Assembly: GCF_009749395.1 (NCBI RefSeq)
Contig: NZ_WBIR01000005.1
Coordinates: 186,001 to 250,000, forward strand
Reading direction: 5' to 3'
DNA: 64,000 nucleotides
Source: Agromyces salentinus
GTDB taxonomy: Bacteria > Actinomycetota > Actinomycetes > Actinomycetales > Microbacteriaceae
Below are positions 17,810-27,400 of this stretch, one piece after another (the first letter of the stretch is position 1; every line of letters starts with the position of its first letter). The position numbers were made by a program, and so were the translations under genes. Below the pieces are notes generated by a model that made no database searches, was not told where the DNA came from, and was given only the letters and a program-made list of their open reading frames with translations.

Positions 17810-18613
17810 GTGCCAGAACCCGACGACGACCTCGCCCGCCTGCAGCGCATCGCGTTCGGCTCGGGTTCCTCGGAGGCCGAACGGGCGGATGCCGCGCGCG
17901 AGCTCGACGCGCGACGCGCGGCCGCATCCGTCGGCGAACCGGGTCCCGGCGATCCGACGGTCGAGCACGATCACGTCGCGGCGACTCCCACGGGCACGGA
18001 TGCCGCGACGGTAGCCCTCGCTCCCGGCGAGCCGCCCACGTCGGCCGGTCTTCGGTGGCTGCGGCTCGTGATCGGCGTGGGCGCGGCGACCCTCGTCGTC
18101 GGCCTCCTCGCGGGATGGCAGCTCGGAGCTTCGCAAGTGCGGGAGCAGTCGCCCGCGGTCGGGCCGTCGGCAACCCCGTACGACGGCCCGCGAACGCTCG
18201 CCGAGTACCTCGACACCCTGCCGCGCGCGCTCGAGAGCCGCGCGGCGGAGGTCTTCAGCCGGCCACTCACGGCCGACGACGTGCCCGACGGGCTGAGCAT
18301 GTACGACGCGGCCACCGGCAGCCCGGAGTACCGGCTGCTCGCCACGACGAAGGAGGGCGTCCGGATGTACGCCTCCCGCGACGACCTCGACCTCTGCCTG
18401 ACGGTCACGACCCCCGCCGGCGCCGGCATCGAGGCGACCGGCATGGTCGCCTGCACCGAGGACGGCCTGTTCCCGGAGGCCGGGCTCGCCCTCGACGCCT
18501 CCGCCGTGCGCGAGGTGACGGATGCCGACGGCTCGACGAGCTTCGTGCTGACGTCGTTCCTGGTCACCTGGAAGGCCGACGGCTCGCTGTCGTTCGGGCC
18601 GCCCCAGGGGTAG
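17810..18613 (+). CDS. single-pass membrane protein with extracytoplasmic domain, unknown
   Basis: 267 residues. The N-terminal ~80 residues are cytoplasmic and rich in Asp, Glu and Ala; one hydrophobic helix (LRLVIGVGAATLVVGLLAG) follows, then an outside domain of about 150 residues with two Cys (DLCLTV, MVACTE) that could form a disulphide. GTG 17810 is favoured because GGAGG lies six bases upstream; GTG 17795 is possible. I do not recognise a named family. It stands alone between the hydrolase terminator and the convergent F420-oxidoreductase gene. Confidence 0.75.
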   Translation: MPEPDDDLARLQRIAFGSGSSEAERADAARELDARRAAASVGEPGPGDPTVEHDHVAATPTGTDAATVALAPGEPPTSAGLRWLRLVIGVGAATLVVGLLAGWQLGASQVREQSPAVGPSATPYDGPRTLAEYLDTLPRALESRAAEVFSRPLTADDVPDGLSMYDAATGSPEYRLLATTKEGVRMYASRDDLDLCLTVTTPAGAGIEATGMVACTEDGLFPEAGLALDASAVREVTDADGSTSFVLTSFLVTWKADGSLSFGPPQG

Positions 18614-18656
18614 CCCTCCGGGAGCAGCCCCCGCGGCGGCATCCGAGCGGCGGGGC

Positions 18657-19457
18657 TCAGCCGTTCTTCGCGTCGCGCCAGGCGAGGTACTCGCGCACGG
18701 CCGTGAGGTCGTAGTCGGGTCCGCTGATGCCGAGCGTGAAGAGGCGCACTCCGGCGTCGTACAGGGCGTCGGCGTGCTCGAGGTCGGCGGTGCCGCGGGA
18801 GAGCTCGTTCGACACCGTGATCTGCGAGACGTCGCGGCCGACCTCGTCGCCCCACTTGGCGAGCACGTCGAGCTTGCGGCCGAGCTCGTCGGGCGCCACG
18901 AAGGAGTGCCAGATGTCGGCGTGCTGGGCCACGATGCGGAGCGTCTTCTGCTCGCCCTTGCCGCCGATCATCACCGGGATCTTGCGGGTGGGCGCCGGGT
19001 TGAGCTTCGCCCAGCGGGCCTCGATGCGCGGCAGGGCGTCGGCGAGCGCGTTCAGGCGTCCGCCCACCGTGCCGAATTCGTAGCCGTACTCGTCGTAGTC
19101 GCGCTCGAACCATCCGGAGCCCGTGCCGAAGATGAAGCGGCCCTCGCCGCCCTTCGCGCTGATGTGATCGAGCGTGCGGGCCATGTCGGCCTGCAGGTCG
19201 GCGTTGCGGTACGAGTTGCAGTTCACGAGCGTGCCGAACTCGAGGCGCTCCGTCTGCTCGGCCCACGCCCCGAGCATCGTCCAGGCCTCGAAGTGCAGGC
19301 CCTCGCGGTCGCCGCTGAGCGGGAAGAAGTGGTCCCAGTTGAAGACGATGTCGGCGCCGAGCTCCTCGAGGCGGAGCACCGTGTCGCGGATCGCGGTGTA
19401 CTGGGCGTGCTGGGGCTGCACCTGGATGCCGAGGCGCACGGGAGAGGTAGGGCTCAT
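18657..19457 (-). CDS. LLM-class F420-dependent oxidoreductase
   Basis: 266 residues of the bacterial luciferase-like TIM barrel: LGIQVQPQHAQYTAIRDT, ADIVFNWDHFFP and later FIFGTGSGWFERDYDEYGYEFG with KIPVMIGGKGEQKTLRI. These blocks are typical of actinobacterial F420-dependent members rather than FMN-dependent monooxygenases. It likely transfers hydride between F420 and an unidentified organic substrate. TAGGCT lies six bases before the ATG, so the mRNA is predicted leaderless. Confidence 0.88.
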   Translation of the reverse strand: MSPTSPVRLGIQVQPQHAQYTAIRDTVLRLEELGADIVFNWDHFFPLSGDREGLHFEAWTMLGAWAEQTERLEFGTLVNCNSYRNADLQADMARTLDHISAKGGEGRFIFGTGSGWFERDYDEYGYEFGTVGGRLNALADALPRIEARWAKLNPAPTRKIPVMIGGKGEQKTLRIVAQHADIWHSFVAPDELGRKLDVLAKWGDEVGRDVSQITVSNELSRGTADLEHADALYDAGVRLFTLGISGPDYDLTAVREYLAWRDAKNG

Positions 19458-19463
19458 GCATCA

Positions 19464-19469
19464 AGCCTA
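19464..19469 (-). promoter_or_regulatory. -10 hexamer TAGGCT, leaderless start of the LLM oxidoreductase gene
   Basis: TAGGCT on the minus strand ends six bases before ATG 19457; no ribosome site lies between. Confidence 0.7.
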
Positions 19470-19513
19470 GGCATTGGCGGGCCGCACCCGGCCTCCTCGG
19501 CAGGATTGACGCA

Positions 19514-21412
19514 TCACCGGCGTGGCCGGACCACGAGCCCGGTGCCCCCGCCGCGGCGCACGGGCTCCGCGGCCGCCGTCATCGTGCCGTCGGGGGCCAC
19601 CTCGATGGCCGCGGCGGCGCCGATCTGCGAGGCGGACGTGAACCGGTCGCCCGATGGCGTGAACGAGTGGCCGTACGCGCCGAGCGCTCCGCCGTAGGCG
19701 TCGATGAACTCCGGCTCGGCCGGTGTGACCGCGGCGTTGCGCTGCGAGGCACGGGGGGCCGCCACGGCTTCGGGCAGCGTCATGCCGAGATCGATGCGGT
19801 TGAGCAGGATCTGCGTGACGGTCGTGATGATCGTCGCGCCGCCCGGGGAGCCGAGCACGTACCGCACCTCATCGCCGTCGAGCACGATCGTCGGCGACAT
19901 CGAGGATCGCGGCCGCTTGCCGGGCTCGATGCGGTTCGGGTCGGCCTCGTTGTACACGGTCGAGAAGTCGGTCAGCTCGTTGTTGAGCAGGAACCCCCGG
20001 CCGGGCACCGTCATCGCCGATCCGCCGGTCTGCTCGATCGTGAGCGTGTACGCGACGGCGTTGCCCCACTTGTCGACGACGGAGAGGTGGGTGGTGGACA
20101 CGTTCTCGGTGTCGGTCGGCTCCGCGGCATCCGCCGTGGCGCAGCCGACGGCGTCCAACGCGCCGGGTGCGACCGGTCGGACCGAGGCGGCGGACGGGTC
20201 GATGGTGCAGTCGCGGGCGTCGGCGAAGTCCTGGCTCAGCAGCGTCTCGGTCGGCACGTCGACGAAGGCGGGGTCGCCGACGTAGGCGTTGCGGTCGGCG
20301 AAGGCGCGGGCCGTGGCCTCGAGGAACAGGTGCAGGCTCTGCGCGCTCGCCTCGGGGGTCTCGCCCGACAGGTCGTGGTTCTCGAGGATGTTCAGCGATT
20401 CGCCGACCGTGGTGCCGCCCGACGAGCTCGGCGCCATGCCGTAGACGTCGAGTCCGCGGTACTCGACATGGGTCGGCGCCTGCTCGACGACCTCGTAGGC
20501 GGCGAGGTCGGCCGCCGTCAACGTGCCGGGCGGGGCCGGCAGCGGCGACGCCGGGTCCTTCCGGGGATTCTGCACCACGTCCGCGATCTCGCGGGCCAGG
20601 CGTCCCTCGTAGAAGGCGTCGGTGCCGCGCAGGGCGATGAGCGCGAGCGTCTTCGCGAGGTCGGGATTGCGGAAGGTCGTGCCGACGACCGGGGCATCGC
20701 CGCCGGGCAGGAAGAGCTTCGCCGTGTCGGGGAACGCCGCGAACCGCGCCTTGTTGTCGAGCGTCTGGCTGCGGAACGTCTCGTCGACCGTGAATCCCGC
20801 CGCGGCGACCGCGATCGCCGGCGCGAGCATCTTCGGCAGCCGCTTCGAGCCGAACCGGTCGAGCGCCGCCTCCCAGGTCGCGAGCGTGCCGGGCACGCCG
20901 ACCGAGACGCCGGACGAGACGAGCTCGGGCGTGAACCGGTAGGGCTGCCCGGTCGCCGGGTCGATGAACGCGTCGGTCGGCATCGCGGCCGGGGCGGTCT
21001 CGCGTCCGTCGATCGTGGCGACCTCGCCGGTCTTCGCGTCGAAGTGCACGAAGTACCCGCCGCCGCCGATGCCGGCGCTGTAGGGCTCCGTGACCCCGAG
21101 CGCCGCGGCGGTGGCGACGGCGGCATCGGCCGCGTTGCCGCCGTGTCGCAGCACCTCGAGGCCGATGCGGCTGGCGACCGCGTCGACGGAGGAGACGGCT
21201 CCGCCGGACCCGACCGAGGTCGCCTGCGGTTGCGGCGACCATCGGGACCCAGCGGATGCCGCGCCCGCCGTCGCGCCGGATCGCGCGTCGGCGTTCGTGG
21301 CCGGAGCCGACGGCGGTGCCGCCGTGGCCGGAGCCCCGACGGCCAGCAGGCCGGCGACGGCGACCGCCGCGATCGAGAACGTGAGTGCGCGACGCGTCGC
21401 CATCTGGTGCAT
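19514..21412 (-). CDS. ggt: secreted gamma-glutamyltransferase
   Basis: 632 residues. A Sec signal peptide (ALTFSIAAVAVAGLLAVG, cleavage near ATAAP) leads to the Ntn-hydrolase body. NVSTTHLSVVD holds the Thr (about residue 438) at which the proenzyme cleaves itself and which then acts as nucleophile; GSPGGATIITTV contributes to substrate binding. It cleaves or transfers the gamma-glutamyl group of glutathione-like peptides outside the cell. ATG 21412 (MHQMATRR) is chosen because GAGGGGGA lies six bases upstream. Actinobacteria of this type usually make mycothiol, so the natural substrate may be other gamma-glutamyl compounds. Divergent from the AsnC gene. Confidence 0.92.
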   Translation of the reverse strand: MHQMATRRALTFSIAAVAVAGLLAVGAPATAAPPSAPATNADARSGATAGAASAGSRWSPQPQATSVGSGGAVSSVDAVASRIGLEVLRHGGNAADAAVATAAALGVTEPYSAGIGGGGYFVHFDAKTGEVATIDGRETAPAAMPTDAFIDPATGQPYRFTPELVSSGVSVGVPGTLATWEAALDRFGSKRLPKMLAPAIAVAAAGFTVDETFRSQTLDNKARFAAFPDTAKLFLPGGDAPVVGTTFRNPDLAKTLALIALRGTDAFYEGRLAREIADVVQNPRKDPASPLPAPPGTLTAADLAAYEVVEQAPTHVEYRGLDVYGMAPSSSGGTTVGESLNILENHDLSGETPEASAQSLHLFLEATARAFADRNAYVGDPAFVDVPTETLLSQDFADARDCTIDPSAASVRPVAPGALDAVGCATADAAEPTDTENVSTTHLSVVDKWGNAVAYTLTIEQTGGSAMTVPGRGFLLNNELTDFSTVYNEADPNRIEPGKRPRSSMSPTIVLDGDEVRYVLGSPGGATIITTVTQILLNRIDLGMTLPEAVAAPRASQRNAAVTPAEPEFIDAYGGALGAYGHSFTPSGDRFTSASQIGAAAAIEVAPDGTMTAAAEPVRRGGGTGLVVRPRR

Positions 21413-21640
21413 GGAGTCCCCCTCGAAACATGACACTGGCCGATGCGGTTACGCTACGCCGCGGCATCCGCACGGCGCCAGGGGTTGCGGGGCGTCTGCG
21501 GCCATGGAAGGCTTCTCGGCCCGGCGCTCCGAGGGTCTCGTGCACCGCTGCGGGCCGCGATCAACCCTCGCAGGTGAGCGACCCTCGGCGCTCGCGCAAC
21601 TTTCGCGCGTCAAGGGGTATTCTCACGCAACCGATCGTCG

Positions 21641-21646
21641 TACACT
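21641..21646 (+). promoter_or_regulatory. -10 hexamer TACACT, leaderless start of the Lrp/AsnC gene
   Basis: TACACT ends six bases before ATG 21653. Confidence 0.7.
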
Positions 21647-21652
21647 CCGAGG

Positions 21653-22090
21653 ATGGACAACCTCGATCGCGCCATCCTCGACCTCCTCCGGCAGAACGCC
21701 CGCGCCGGCTACGGCGACATCGGGTCCTCCGTCGGCCTCTCGGCATCGGCCGTCAAGCGACGCGTCGACCGGCTCGTCGCCGACGGCGTCATCCGCTCGT
21801 TCACCATCCAGGTCGACCCCGCAGTCGACGGCATGTCGACCGAGGCCTACGTCGAGCTGTTCTGCCGCGGCACCGTCGCGCCCGACGAACTGCAGCGCAT
21901 CCTCCAGGGCGTGCCCGAGGTCATCTACGCGGGCACCGTTACCGGCAGCGCCGACGCGATCGTGCAGATCCGCGCGCGCGACATCGCCTCGCTCGAGGAC
22001 GCGCTCGAGCGCGTGCGCGTCGCCCCCAACGTCGATCACACCCGAAGCGCGATCGTGCTTTCCCGGCTGGTCAACCGCAGCAGGGACTGA
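21653..22090 (+). CDS. Lrp/AsnC family transcriptional regulator
   Basis: 145 residues. MDNLDRAILDLLRQNARAG opens the winged helix, with SASAVKRRVDRLVADGVIR as recognition region, followed by a RAM-type ligand domain (DAIVQIRARDIASLEDAL). Members sense amino acids and act as octamers. The start is fixed by the leaderless promoter. It is two bases upstream of the GntR gene, so both are on one mRNA, and it diverges from ggt, whose product releases amino acids; control of ggt is plausible but unproven. Confidence 0.9.
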   Translation: MDNLDRAILDLLRQNARAGYGDIGSSVGLSASAVKRRVDRLVADGVIRSFTIQVDPAVDGMSTEAYVELFCRGTVAPDELQRILQGVPEVIYAGTVTGSADAIVQIRARDIASLEDALERVRVAPNVDHTRSAIVLSRLVNRSRD

Positions 22091-22092
22091 CG

Positions 22093-22476
22093 ATGACGGA
22101 TGCCGCGGCGGGGCCCGCGTTCACCATCGACGCCGAGGCATCCGCACCGCCCTTCGAGCAGGTTCGGCGCCAGGTCGTCGACGGCGTCTCCGACGGCACG
22201 CTCTCCCCCGGCACGCGGATGCCCACCGTGCGCGCCCTGGCGGCGCAACTGGACCTCGCCGTCAACACGGTCGCCAAGGCGTACCGCGCGCTCGAGGCCG
22301 ACCACGTCATCGAGACCCGTGGACGCGCGGGCACCTTCGTCGCGGCGACCGGAGATGCGGCCACCCGTGAGGCGCAGGAGGCGGCGATCGTCTACGCCGA
22401 TCGGGCGCACCATCTCGGCCTCGCCGACGCCGACGCTCTCGCGCTCGTCGAGGCGGCGCTCCGCGCGAAGCGGTGA
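22093..22476 (+). CDS. GntR family regulator, YtrA-like, DNA-binding domain only
   Basis: 127 residues. PPFEQVRRQVVDGVSDGTL and LPTVRAL-type MPTVRALAAQLDLAVNTVAKAYRALE form the GntR winged helix; the short helical C-terminus (about 50 residues) matches the YtrA subgroup that has no large effector domain. YtrA members normally sit before ABC transporter genes, but here none follows. The ATG lies two bases after the AsnC stop with AGGGA in the end of that gene as ribosome site: translational coupling of two regulators. Confidence 0.88.
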   Translation: MTDAAAGPAFTIDAEASAPPFEQVRRQVVDGVSDGTLSPGTRMPTVRALAAQLDLAVNTVAKAYRALEADHVIETRGRAGTFVAATGDAATREAQEAAIVYADRAHHLGLADADALALVEAALRAKR

Positions 22477-22500
22477 GCCGAGCGGCGGAGCGCCATCGGC

Positions 22501-23691
22501 TCACCCCTCGGGGATCGGCTCCTTCGGCAGGCGGCGCACCTTGGCACGACGCTTGCGGCGCTCGGGGATCATCGAGCGCATCTCCTCGAGGCGTCCGAAG
22601 CAGAGCAGCCGGTCGCCCGACTCGAGCACGACGCTGCCGCGCGGGTTCGGCACCACGTTGGCGCCGCGGTGCAGGGTCAGCACGCTGATGTCGCGGTCGG
22701 CGAGCCCCGACTCCCGGAGCGGCTTGCCCACCAGGTCGGCGTTGCCGTGCACGAGCAGCTCGGCCACGCCGTAGCCCGTCGAGACCGTGAGTCGCTGGCG
22801 CACGTCGATCTCGGGGAACGCGACCTGGTTGGCCATGTAGTCGATGATCGCGCCGGCGACGTCGAGGTTCGTCGCCGTCTCGATGCCCTGCAGGCCCGGC
22901 GACGAGTTCACCTCCATGACGAGCGGGCCGTCGTTGCCCTCGAGCATGTCGACGCCCGCGACCTTGAGGCCCATGATCTGCGCCGAGCGCACGGCGGCGA
23001 GCTCGTACTCGGGGTCGAGCTCGACGGGCTCGACGGTGCCGCCGCGGTGCACGTTCGAGCGGAACTCGTCGCCGCTCGCGACACGGCGCATGGCCGCCAC
23101 CACGCGGTCGCCGACCACGAGCGCACGGATGTCGCGGCCGCGGCTCTCGGCGATGAACCGCTGGATCAGCACGTTCTGCTTCGTCGAGTGCAGCGTCTCG
23201 ATGATCGCCTCGGCGACCTTGACCTGCGGCGCGAGGATGACGCCGATGCCCTGGGTGCCCTCGAGGAGCTTGATGACCACGGGTGCGCCGCCGACCCGCT
23301 CGATCGCCGGGCGCACGTCGGCGCGGTCGCGCACGAACGCCGTCGCGGGCATGCCGATGTTGTGGCGCGAGAGGATCTGGTTGGCGCGGAGCTTGTCCCG
23401 CGCGTTCGTGATGCCGTTCGCGGTGTTCGGCGTGTAGACATCCATCTGCTCGAACTGGCGGACGACCGCGGTGCCGAAGTACGTGATCGAGTTGCCGATG
23501 CGCGGCAGGATCGCGTCGTAGTCGCTCAACTGCCGGCCGCGGTACTGCAGGTCGGGATCGGGGCCCGTGAGGTCGATCGCGAACCGCAGGGTGTTCAGCA
23601 CCTTGACCCGGTGCCCGCGCTGCAGCGCCGCAGCACGGAGTCGTTGGGTCGAGTACGCCTGCGGGGCACGCGAGAGAATCGCAAGTTTCAA
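22501..23691 (-). CDS. rimK: RimK-type alpha-L-glutamate ligase with C-terminal RCK_C (TrkA-C) domain
   Basis: 396 residues from TTG 23691 (MKLAILSRAPQAYSTQRL), chosen because AGGGG lies six bases before it and the RimK N-terminus starts there; ATG 23739 would overlap the divergent gene. Residues 1-95 are the RimK pre-ATP-grasp domain; 100-285 are ATP-grasp with metal ligands in VMEVNSSPG (Glu260, Asn262). RimK adds glutamates to the C-terminus of ribosomal protein S6 or makes poly-glutamate. Residues ~300-372 look like an RCK_C/TrkA-C regulatory domain (LVGKPLRESGL, RGANVVPNPRGSVVLESGDRL region), followed by a basic tail. E. coli RimK lacks that domain. The divergent neighbour is the family's partner protease. 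Confidence 0.88.
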   Translation of the reverse strand: MKLAILSRAPQAYSTQRLRAAALQRGHRVKVLNTLRFAIDLTGPDPDLQYRGRQLSDYDAILPRIGNSITYFGTAVVRQFEQMDVYTPNTANGITNARDKLRANQILSRHNIGMPATAFVRDRADVRPAIERVGGAPVVIKLLEGTQGIGVILAPQVKVAEAIIETLHSTKQNVLIQRFIAESRGRDIRALVVGDRVVAAMRRVASGDEFRSNVHRGGTVEPVELDPEYELAAVRSAQIMGLKVAGVDMLEGNDGPLVMEVNSSPGLQGIETATNLDVAGAIIDYMANQVAFPEIDVRQRLTVSTGYGVAELLVHGNADLVGKPLRESGLADRDISVLTLHRGANVVPNPRGSVVLESGDRLLCFGRLEEMRSMIPERRKRRAKVRRLPKEPIPEG

Positions 23692-23705
23692 GGTCGGCCC
23701 CTGCC

Positions 23706-24209
23706 ATGATGGTTCGAGTGAGAGAGCCAGACCATTCAAGCACCATCGCAGGATGGCGCGAGTGGGCGAGCCTTCCCGCGATCGGCGTCGAGTGGATCAA
23801 GGTGAAGCTCGACACCGGAGCCCGCACCTCGTCGCTGCACGCGTTCGACATCGACGAGTTCGAACGCGACGGCGAGGCCTGGGTGCGCTTCGGCGTGCGG
23901 CCCTGGCAGAACTCCGACGACGACGCGGTCGTCGTCGAATCGAGGGTGCGCGACCGACGTCAGGTCCGCAGCTCGTCTGGCCACTCCGAGGAGCGCATCG
24001 TCGTGCTCATGGACATCGTGCTGCTCGGCCGCGAGGTCGAGGCCGAGGTCACCCTCAGCAACCGCGACGAGATGGGCTTCCGCATGCTCATCGGCCGCGA
24101 GGCGCTGCGCAACGGGTTCCTCGTCGCCGCGGGCGAGTCCTTCCTCGGCGGACGCGCGCCCCGCGTCATCCGCCGCCAGAACCGCGGGCGCACCCCGGCG
24201 ATCGAGTAG
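23706..24209 (+). CDS. rimB: RimB-like retropepsin-type aspartic protease (ATP-dependent zinc protease family annotation)
   Basis: 167 residues. VEWIKVKLDTGARTSSLHA contains the DTGA motif of retropepsin-like proteases (Asp36), and MGFRMLIGREALRNGFLV is the conserved C-terminal block of the family Pfam calls Zn_protease. In Pseudomonas RimB works with RimK and RimA to trim glutamates from S6. Here the start lies only 14 bp from the RimK start, head to head, which supports joint function but leaves no room for separate promoters. ATG 23706 and 23709 are both possible. The gene end, coding PAIE-stop, resembles the 33-bp tandem repeat that follows at once. Confidence 0.85.
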   Translation: MMVRVREPDHSSTIAGWREWASLPAIGVEWIKVKLDTGARTSSLHAFDIDEFERDGEAWVRFGVRPWQNSDDDAVVVESRVRDRRQVRSSSGHSEERIVVLMDIVLLGREVEAEVTLSNRDEMGFRMLIGREALRNGFLVAAGESFLGGRAPRVIRRQNRGRTPAIE

Positions 24210-24340
24210 CGACCACCGGCACACGCCCCGGCGGTCGAGGTGCGGCCACCGGCACACGCCCCGGCGGTCGAGGTGCGACCACCGGGCGCACCCCCGGCGG
24301 TCGAGGTGCGACCACCGGCACACGCCCCGGCGGTCGAGTA
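24209..24340. repeat. four tandem copies of a 33-bp unit
   Basis: Copies lie at 24209-24241, 24242-24274, 24275-24307 and 24308-24340; the first, second and fourth differ by one or a few bases and the third by more. Each contains CGACCACCGG near its start and CCGGCGGTCGAG near its end. The last ~25 bases of the rimB-like gene look like a further, degenerate copy. The array fills the gap between the convergent rimB-like and putA genes. There are no variable spacers, so it is not CRISPR. It might help terminate both transcripts. Confidence 0.95.
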
Positions 24341-24399
24341 GTGACGAAGGAGCGTACCGAGACCCCGGGACGACCAGGGACTCGATACGCTCCGCGGGC
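24328..24399. repeat. dispersed intergenic element (copy 1), CGGTCGAGTAG ... CTCGATACG
   Basis: The last repeat unit runs into CGGTCGAGTAG, then ACCGAGACC (24356-24364) and ACTCGATACGCTCC (24382-24395). The same words, in the opposite order, make up the element at 49271-49357, and TCTCGATACG recurs at 2081. Elements of this look are common in intergenic DNA of this bacterial family as far as I recall; a genome search would settle copy number. Confidence 0.6.
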
Positions 24400-24405
24400 G
24401 ACGCG

Positions 24406-27400
24406 TCAGATGACGCCGTCGGTGATCGTCGTCGGGTTGCCGAAGCGGTGGTTCGTGATCGAGATCGCCTGCTCGTGCAGGAACGGGAGGAGCTCGACGC
24501 GACCCGACGGGGTGACGGGGTGGGACCACACCGCGACATCCGGCGTGCCGTCGAGCGCGACCGCGAGGCCGGACGGGTCGCCGCCGACCAGGCGCACGCG
24601 CGAGGCGCCCACGCCGTGCTTGGACACTCGCGTCAGCCACGCGGCGTCGCCCTCTCGGACCACGTCGACGCCCTTCGCCCCGAGGAGCTGGCGCACGCGC
24701 TTGGGCAGCTCGTGCGCGGTCGAGACCGTGAGCGGAGCGTTGGCGAGCACGCCGGCCGCGATGACCCGGAGGCCCTCGGCGAGCGTCGCCGCCTCGCCGA
24801 TGCGCACCGCCACGGGCAGCGCCCGGTAACGGAACACGTTGCGCTCCACGCCGACGCCCGAGACGTCCTTGACCGTGCCGTACTCCTCGGCCCAGGCGAT
24901 CTGGTCGGACAGCGCGGAGCGGCGCAGGACCTCGAACGACTCGAAGTCGATCGAGGACTGCGACGCCTCGATGAGCTCGGAGACGCGCTTCTCGAGCCCG
25001 CGCAGGTGCAGCGACTCCGACGTGACGTCGTGTCGCGGCATCCACTCGCCGAGCCCGAACAGGTAGTTCGGTCCGCCGGCCTTCGAGCCGGCGCCGACGG
25101 CCGAGCGCTTCCAGCCGCCGAACGGCTGGCGCTGCACGATGGCACCGGTGATGCCGCGGTTGACGTAGAGGTTGCCGGCCTCCACCTGGTCGAGCCAGGT
25201 CGCGACCTCGTCGGAGTCGAGGGAATGCAGGCCCGCCGTGAGGCCGTAGTCGACCGCGTTCTGCATGCGGATCGCCTCGTCGAGGTCCTTCGCGTGCATG
25301 ATGCCGAGCACGGGGCCGAAGAACTCGGTCAGGTGGAAGTACGAGCCGGCCGTGACGCCGGTGCGCACGCCGGGCGACCAGAGGCGACCGGTGTCGTCGA
25401 GGCGCTTCGGCTCGACGAGCCACTCCTCGCCGATGCCGAGCTGCGTGAGGGCATGCTCGAGCTTGCCGTTCGCGGGCTCGACGAGCGGACCCATCTGGCT
25501 GGTGGCGTCCTCGGGATAGCCGACCTTCAGCGACATCGTGGCGTCGACGAGCTGACGCCGGAAGCGCTCGGACTTCGCGACCGACCCGACGAGGATCACG
25601 AGCGACGCGGCCGAGCACTTCTGGCCGGCATGTCCGAACGCGCTCTTCACGACGTCGGATGCCGCGAGGTCGAGGTCGGCCGAGGGCGTGACGATGATCG
25701 CGTTCTTGCCGCTCGTCTCGGCCAGCAGGGGCAGGTCGGGGCGGAACGACCGGAACAGCTTCGCCGTCTCGTACGCACCCGTCAGGATGACCCGGTCGAC
25801 GTCGCGGTGGGTCACCAGGCGGCTGCCGAGCTCGCGCTGCGTCAGGTCGACGAGCACGAGCAGGTCGCGCGGGATGCCGGCCTCCCACAGGGCCTCGACC
25901 ATGACCGCGCCCGAGCGCTGCGCGAGCTTGGCGGGCTTGATGATGACGGCCGAGCCCGCGGCGAGCGCGGCGAGCACGCCGCCCGCGGGGATCGCGACCG
26001 GGAAGTTCCACGGCGGGGTCACGACGGTGACCTTGGACGGCACGAACTCGGCGCCCTGCACGTGGTCGAGCTCGCGGGCGCGCTCGGCGTAGTAGTGCGC
26101 GAAGTCGATGGCCTCGCTGATCTCGGGGTCGGCCTCCGCGATGGTCTTCCCGGTCTCGGCGGCCATGACCTCGATGAGGCGGTCGCGGTTCGCGGCGAGC
26201 GCGAGGCCCGCACGGTGCAGCACGGCGGCGCGCTCGTCGCCGGACAGCTCGCCCCAGGCGCGGCCGCGTTCGGCGGCGACCGAGATGACGTGGTCGAGGG
26301 TCGCGGCATCCGAGATGGCGGCCGACTCGACCGTGTCGATGCCGAGCCGGGACCCGGGGACCTTCGCGAGGATGCGGCGGCCCCACTCCCGGTTCGCGGC
26401 GAGCGCGGGATCGGTGTCGGGCTCGTTGCGGAAGCCCGGGGTCACGCCCGATCCGGCCGGCGCCGGGGCGTCGTCGAGCTCGGTGGCGCCGTCGAGCACG
26501 CCCGATCCGTCGCCGAGGCTGCCGCGACGGATACCGAGCACGACGCTCGTGAGCGACTCGTCGACGCCGTGCTCGCTGCCGGGCGCCGGCGCGCTCTTGG
26601 GCTCCATGGCCGCGGCGAAGGACTCCTCGGTCCACTCGGTGCGGCGGTTCTGCGTGCGGTTCGGGGCGGGCGGCGCGGGCTCGGCCTCGAGCGCGGCGAG
26701 CGAGGCGAGGTAGCGGCGCATCTCGCGATCGAAGAGCGGCTCGCTCGCGGCGAGGTCGAATACCGCCGACATGAAGTTCTCCTGGCTGGCGTTCTCCTCG
26801 AGGCGGCGCACGAGGTACGCGATCGCCACGTCGAACTCGCTGGGGTTCACGACGGGCGTGTAGAGGAGCAGGTTGCCGACGTCGCCGCGAACGGCCTCGG
26901 CCTGTCCGGTGGCCATGCCGAGCAGCATCTCGAACTCGATGCGGTCGGTGACCCCGCGGTCGACCGCGGTGACCCAGGCGTCGGCGACGTCGAAGAGGTT
27001 GTGACCGGCGATGCCGAGCTTCACGGCGTCCGTGCGCTCGGGGGTCATCGACCAGCGCAGCACGCGCTTGTAGTTGGTGTCGGAGTCCTGCTTGGTGTCG
27101 TAGGTCGCGAGCGGCCAGCCATGCACGGCGGCGTCGACGTGCTCCATGGCGAGGTTCGCGCCCTTGACGACGCGCACCTTGATGGGCGCGCCGCCCTGCG
27201 CGCGGCGCTCGGTCGCCCACGCGTTCAGGTGCTGCATCGCACCGAGCGCGTCGGGCAGGTAAGTCTGGAGGACGATGCCGGCCTCGAGGTCCTTCAGCTG
27301 CGGCTGGTCGAGCAGTGCCGTGAACACCGCGATGGTCAGGTCGAGGTCGCGGTACTCCTCCATGTCGAGGTTGATGAACTTCGCCTTGCCCCTCGCCTCG

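Noticed and set aside
24209-24340. Regular repeats considered as a CRISPR array
   Set aside because: Units abut directly with no variable spacers, and no cas gene is present.
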